This document shows positions 62,130 through 64,000 of a stretch of DNA of 64,000 nt, piece by piece. Each line of letters begins with the position of its first letter. Within the stretch, counting starts at the first letter, position 1. The notes beneath the pieces were generated by a model. That model was not told the origin of the DNA, searched no databases, and saw only the letters and a list, made by a program, of their open reading frames with translations. The position numbers and the translations under genes were made by a program. The stretch is from Flavitalea plasmicola. Lineage in GTDB: Bacteria > Bacteroidota > Bacteroidia > Chitinophagales > Chitinophagaceae. The stretch lies in NCBI RefSeq assembly GCF_030546645.1, contig NZ_JAUOTO010000002.1, positions 806,001-870,000 on the forward strand, written 5' to 3'.

Positions 62130-63200
62130 TCACCAGATCCTTATGGTGTCTTTGTCGATGCGATAGTGAAAGCCCAGCGAGATCTGCAACGCATCCATCA
62201 CATTCTTTATGGGCTGATCTTTAAAATAGCCGGTGAGCTTGTCCTGCATAAAGCGTTGATCCTCGAAGCTGAAATGGATATTATACCACCGTTCCAGCCG
62301 CATGGTGACGTCGGAAAAAGATTCATTCCGGAACACCAGCTTATCCTCTACCCAGGAGGTCTCGATCAGGGTGCGGTAGGTGGGATCGGGTGTTACCGTA
62401 TGGCGAAGCACTTCGCTCTCCATGGTATGAACAGCCAGGGGTCTTTTCACCGGGATAACCACTTTTTCATTGGGTTGCAGCACGATGTTCGATTGCCGAT
62501 CGTCCTTAAGATCGATCTCCACCTTGCCATTGATCAGGGTGGTCTCAATGGTGGAGTCGTTGGGATAGGCTTTTACATTGAAAGAGGTGCCCAGCACCTT
62601 TACATCGAGCTTGCCCGTGTGAATGATAAAAGGATGTTCCGGATCATGTTTTACATCGAAGAAGGCTTCGCCCGTGAGCGTCAGCTCCCGCCGGCCATTG
62701 GTAAAACCATCGGCGTATCTTACTTTGGAGCCTGCATTCAGCCATAGCTTTGAACCGTCGGGCAATTCCAGGAAGCTGCGGGTGCCGTATCGCGTTGTTA
62801 TTTCTTTATCCTGTATGGGTGCGGGGGTGGTGGCCACACCGTGTTTATTGCGGGGATACAGCATGGCTCCGGCAACCCCCAGGACCAACACGGCTGCCGC
62901 AGCCATCCACCGGCGGGAAGACAGGCGTTTAACCTTTGTTTGTTCCTGGTACAGTGCATCGGGCATCAGGTCATTTTCACCGACGGGCTCTTTTGTGATA
63001 CGCTGCAGGCCTCTTTCCATCGCTTCCTGCTCTTCTTTTGCGCTTCCGGCCGGAAGCTGCCGCATCCGCTGCAGCACCTGTAAAGTGACGCGCAGCGCGG
63101 GATTGGCGAGCATTGCCCACTCCAACTCCTCATTCTCCTCGGGCGACAATTCCCCTGCCAGGTATTTGGCCAATAAGACATCTGTTCTGTCCTGATCCAT
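62130..63200 (-). CDS. FecR-type anti-sigma factor (locus 2)
   Basis: This 356-residue protein has a zinc-free anti-sigma N-terminus (VLLAKYLAGELSPEENEELEWAM), one membrane helix (WMAAAAVLVLGVAGAMLYP), the FecR domain (ITTRYGTRSFLELPDGSKLWLNAGSKVRY, GEAFFDVKHDPEHPFIIHT) and a C-terminal STN-like domain (YFKDQPIKNVMDALQISLGF). The ATG at 63200 (MDQDRTDVLLAK) is the likely start. Its sigma factor lies on the opposite strand 123 bases away, an arrangement different from locus 1. A 174-base gap separates it from SusC, so SusC has its own promoter there. Confidence 0.9.
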   Translation of the reverse strand: MDQDRTDVLLAKYLAGELSPEENEELEWAMLANPALRVTLQVLQRMRQLPAGSAKEEQEAMERGLQRITKEPVGENDLMPDALYQEQTKVKRLSSRRWMAAAAVLVLGVAGAMLYPRNKHGVATTPAPIQDKEITTRYGTRSFLELPDGSKLWLNAGSKVRYADGFTNGRRELTLTGEAFFDVKHDPEHPFIIHTGKLDVKVLGTSFNVKAYPNDSTIETTLINGKVEIDLKDDRQSNIVLQPNEKVVIPVKRPLAVHTMESEVLRHTVTPDPTYRTLIETSWVEDKLVFRNESFSDVTMRLERWYNIHFSFEDQRFMQDKLTGYFKDQPIKNVMDALQISLGFHYRIDKDTIRIW

Positions 63201-63275
63201 GGTATAAACGACTAGGTTATAGGAGAAGGACACGGCATCCTGAAAAAACCCTTAAGGGAGGATTAAAAAAAATTC

Positions 63276-63283
63276 TACCTTTA
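63276..63283 (+). promoter_or_regulatory. Candidate -7 box TACCTTTA before the sigma factor
   Basis: TACCTTTA matches TAnnTTTG in seven of eight positions. It lies 40 bases before the ATG at 63324, which gives a leader of about 33 bases. No clear -33 element is visible. The same octamer precedes the MocR gene. Confidence 0.3.
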
Positions 63284-63323
63284 TCCATAATGTCCGAAAA
63301 ACGGGCGTCCGTCAGGTGTTGCC

Positions 63324-63866
63324 ATGGATATTACCATAAACATACTGCATGATAAGGTGACTGAATTAAACGATGAGCAAGCCTTCGAAGAATGCTATAG
63401 ACAGTATTTTGTGCGCTTGTATCGTTTTAGTTTATCCATCGTTCATCAAAAACAGCCGGCTGAAGAGATCGTCCATGATGTCTTTATGAACCTCTGGAAA
63501 AAGAGATCGGCATCCCCCACTATTCGCAACCTGGAAGTCTATCTGTATGTGTCGGTGAAAAATCTTTCCCTGAATTACCTGCGCGATAATTTTTCGTCCC
63601 GGACGGTGGACATTGCTGAGCGCAGCCATGAATATATCGAGTTCAACGCTGACCCCGAGACGCTGCTGGTACATTCCGAGACAGCGAAAAAGCTGGCTAT
63701 CGCGATCGGGGAGCTGCCCCCGCGCTGCAAGCTGATATTTAAGCTCATCAAGGAAGACGGCTTAAAATATAAAGATGTTGCAACCCTGCTGGACCTGTCC
63801 ATTAAGACAGTGGAAGCACAGCTGGCGATCGCTATGAAAAAAATACTTCGGGTAATGGAGGATTAA
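63324..63866 (+). CDS. ECF sigma factor (locus 2)
   Basis: This 180-residue ECF sigma factor has region 2 (QKQPAEEIVHDVFMNLWKKR, YLYVSVKNLSLNYLRD) and region 4 (LPPRCKLIFKLIKEDGLKYKDVATLLDLSIKTVEAQLAIAMKKILR). It should activate the SusC promoter of locus 2 when freed by the FecR encoded divergently. The two face away from each other, and the gap between them (63201-63323) holds both promoters. Its 3' end is seven bases from the convergent partial gene at the window edge. Confidence 0.9.
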   Translation: MDITINILHDKVTELNDEQAFEECYRQYFVRLYRFSLSIVHQKQPAEEIVHDVFMNLWKKRSASPTIRNLEVYLYVSVKNLSLNYLRDNFSSRTVDIAERSHEYIEFNADPETLLVHSETAKKLAIAIGELPPRCKLIFKLIKEDGLKYKDVATLLDLSIKTVEAQLAIAMKKILRVMED

Positions 63867-63873
63867 CTTTTTG

Positions 63874-64000
63874 TTACTCGTACCAATCCTCTATCTGGCG
63901 CCTGAGCGGCTTGACGAGGATCGCACATTTTGGGGAATCAGTTTCCCATTCCTCACCTCTTTTTTTAATCAATCCACAATAAACATGGTCCAGGAAGACC
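63874..64000 (-). CDS. C-terminal end of an unknown gene cut by the window edge
   Basis: On the minus strand an uninterrupted frame of 41 residues enters from the right edge and stops at TAA (63876-63874). It contains HVYCGLIKKRGEEWETD and ends KCAILVKPLRRQIEDWYE. The composition (charged, with Trp, Tyr and Cys) looks like true coding sequence. I do not recognise the family. It is convergent with the sigma factor. Confidence 0.55.
   Translation of the reverse strand, partial: VFLDHVYCGLIKKRGEEWETDSPKCAILVKPLRRQIEDWYE

Overview
The window comes from a member of the Bacteroidota, most likely a glycan-degrading, Chitinophagaceae-like bacterium. The evidence is two SusC/SusD loci, each with its own ECF sigma factor and FecR anti-sigma factor, T9SS-type C-terminal sorting domains, many secreted glycoside hydrolases, Bacteroidota-type -7 boxes (TAnnTTTG), and no consistent Shine-Dalgarno sequences. 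The G+C content is moderate. I see no rRNA, tRNA, CRISPR array, insertion sequence or prophage.

Layout. Positions 1-10.4 kb hold a cut-off rhamnose symporter (rhaT), a stand-alone PD-(D/E)xK nuclease of the YhcG/DUF1016 family, and a uronate block: a sugar porter, an ExuT-like hexuronate transporter, KduI, KduD and a divergent LacI regulator. A decayed start of another lacI gene lies at 3876. A GH39 xylosidase follows. Positions 10.5-16.7 kb carry an RND efflux operon in which the inner-membrane pump and the outer-membrane factor form one 1514-residue chain with a lipoprotein signal buried at the junction. Positions 16.6-28 kb hold a proposed hydroxyproline and Hyp-peptide locus: amino acid permease, DapA-like deaminase, DPP-IV-type peptidase, D-amino-acid dehydrogenase and AraC regulator, followed by a GH127 beta-L-arabinofuranosidase and an M1 aminopeptidase. 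A 460-base intergenic gap inside this stretch contains a nested palindromic element.

Positions 28-35 kb hold a T9SS cargo protein, a GH3 enzyme, two tandem XRE regulators, a LacI regulator and an aminohexose-kinase-like phosphotransferase. Positions 35-48.5 kb form polysaccharide utilization locus 1: sigma, FecR, SusC, SusD, NHL lipoprotein, GH89 and GH29 in one run, with a divergent Tat-exported GH109. Positions 48.5-49.3 kb hold a toxin-antitoxin pair with a palindromic promoter. Positions 49.3-54.8 kb hold a MocR-type regulator and a giant PL8 chondroitinase. Positions 54.8-63.9 kb form locus 2: GH130, LamG lipoprotein, SusD, SusC and FecR, with a divergent sigma factor. A partial unknown gene enters at the right edge.

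How it fits together (inference). GH29, GH89, GH109, GH130 and PL8 are enzymes used on animal-type glycoprotein glycans and glycosaminoglycans, and KduI/KduD would process the unsaturated uronate that PL8 action ultimately yields. GH127 plus DPP-IV plus the hydroxyproline-like enzymes would suit hydroxyproline-rich plant glycoproteins (extensins) or collagen-derived peptides. Matching operator-like motifs link distant parts of the window: CGCAA(T/A)CGTTT at three promoters of the LacI and locus 1 genes, and a TTGCTAA-N5-TTAGTAA dyad shared by the YhcG nuclease and the toxin-antitoxin promoter.
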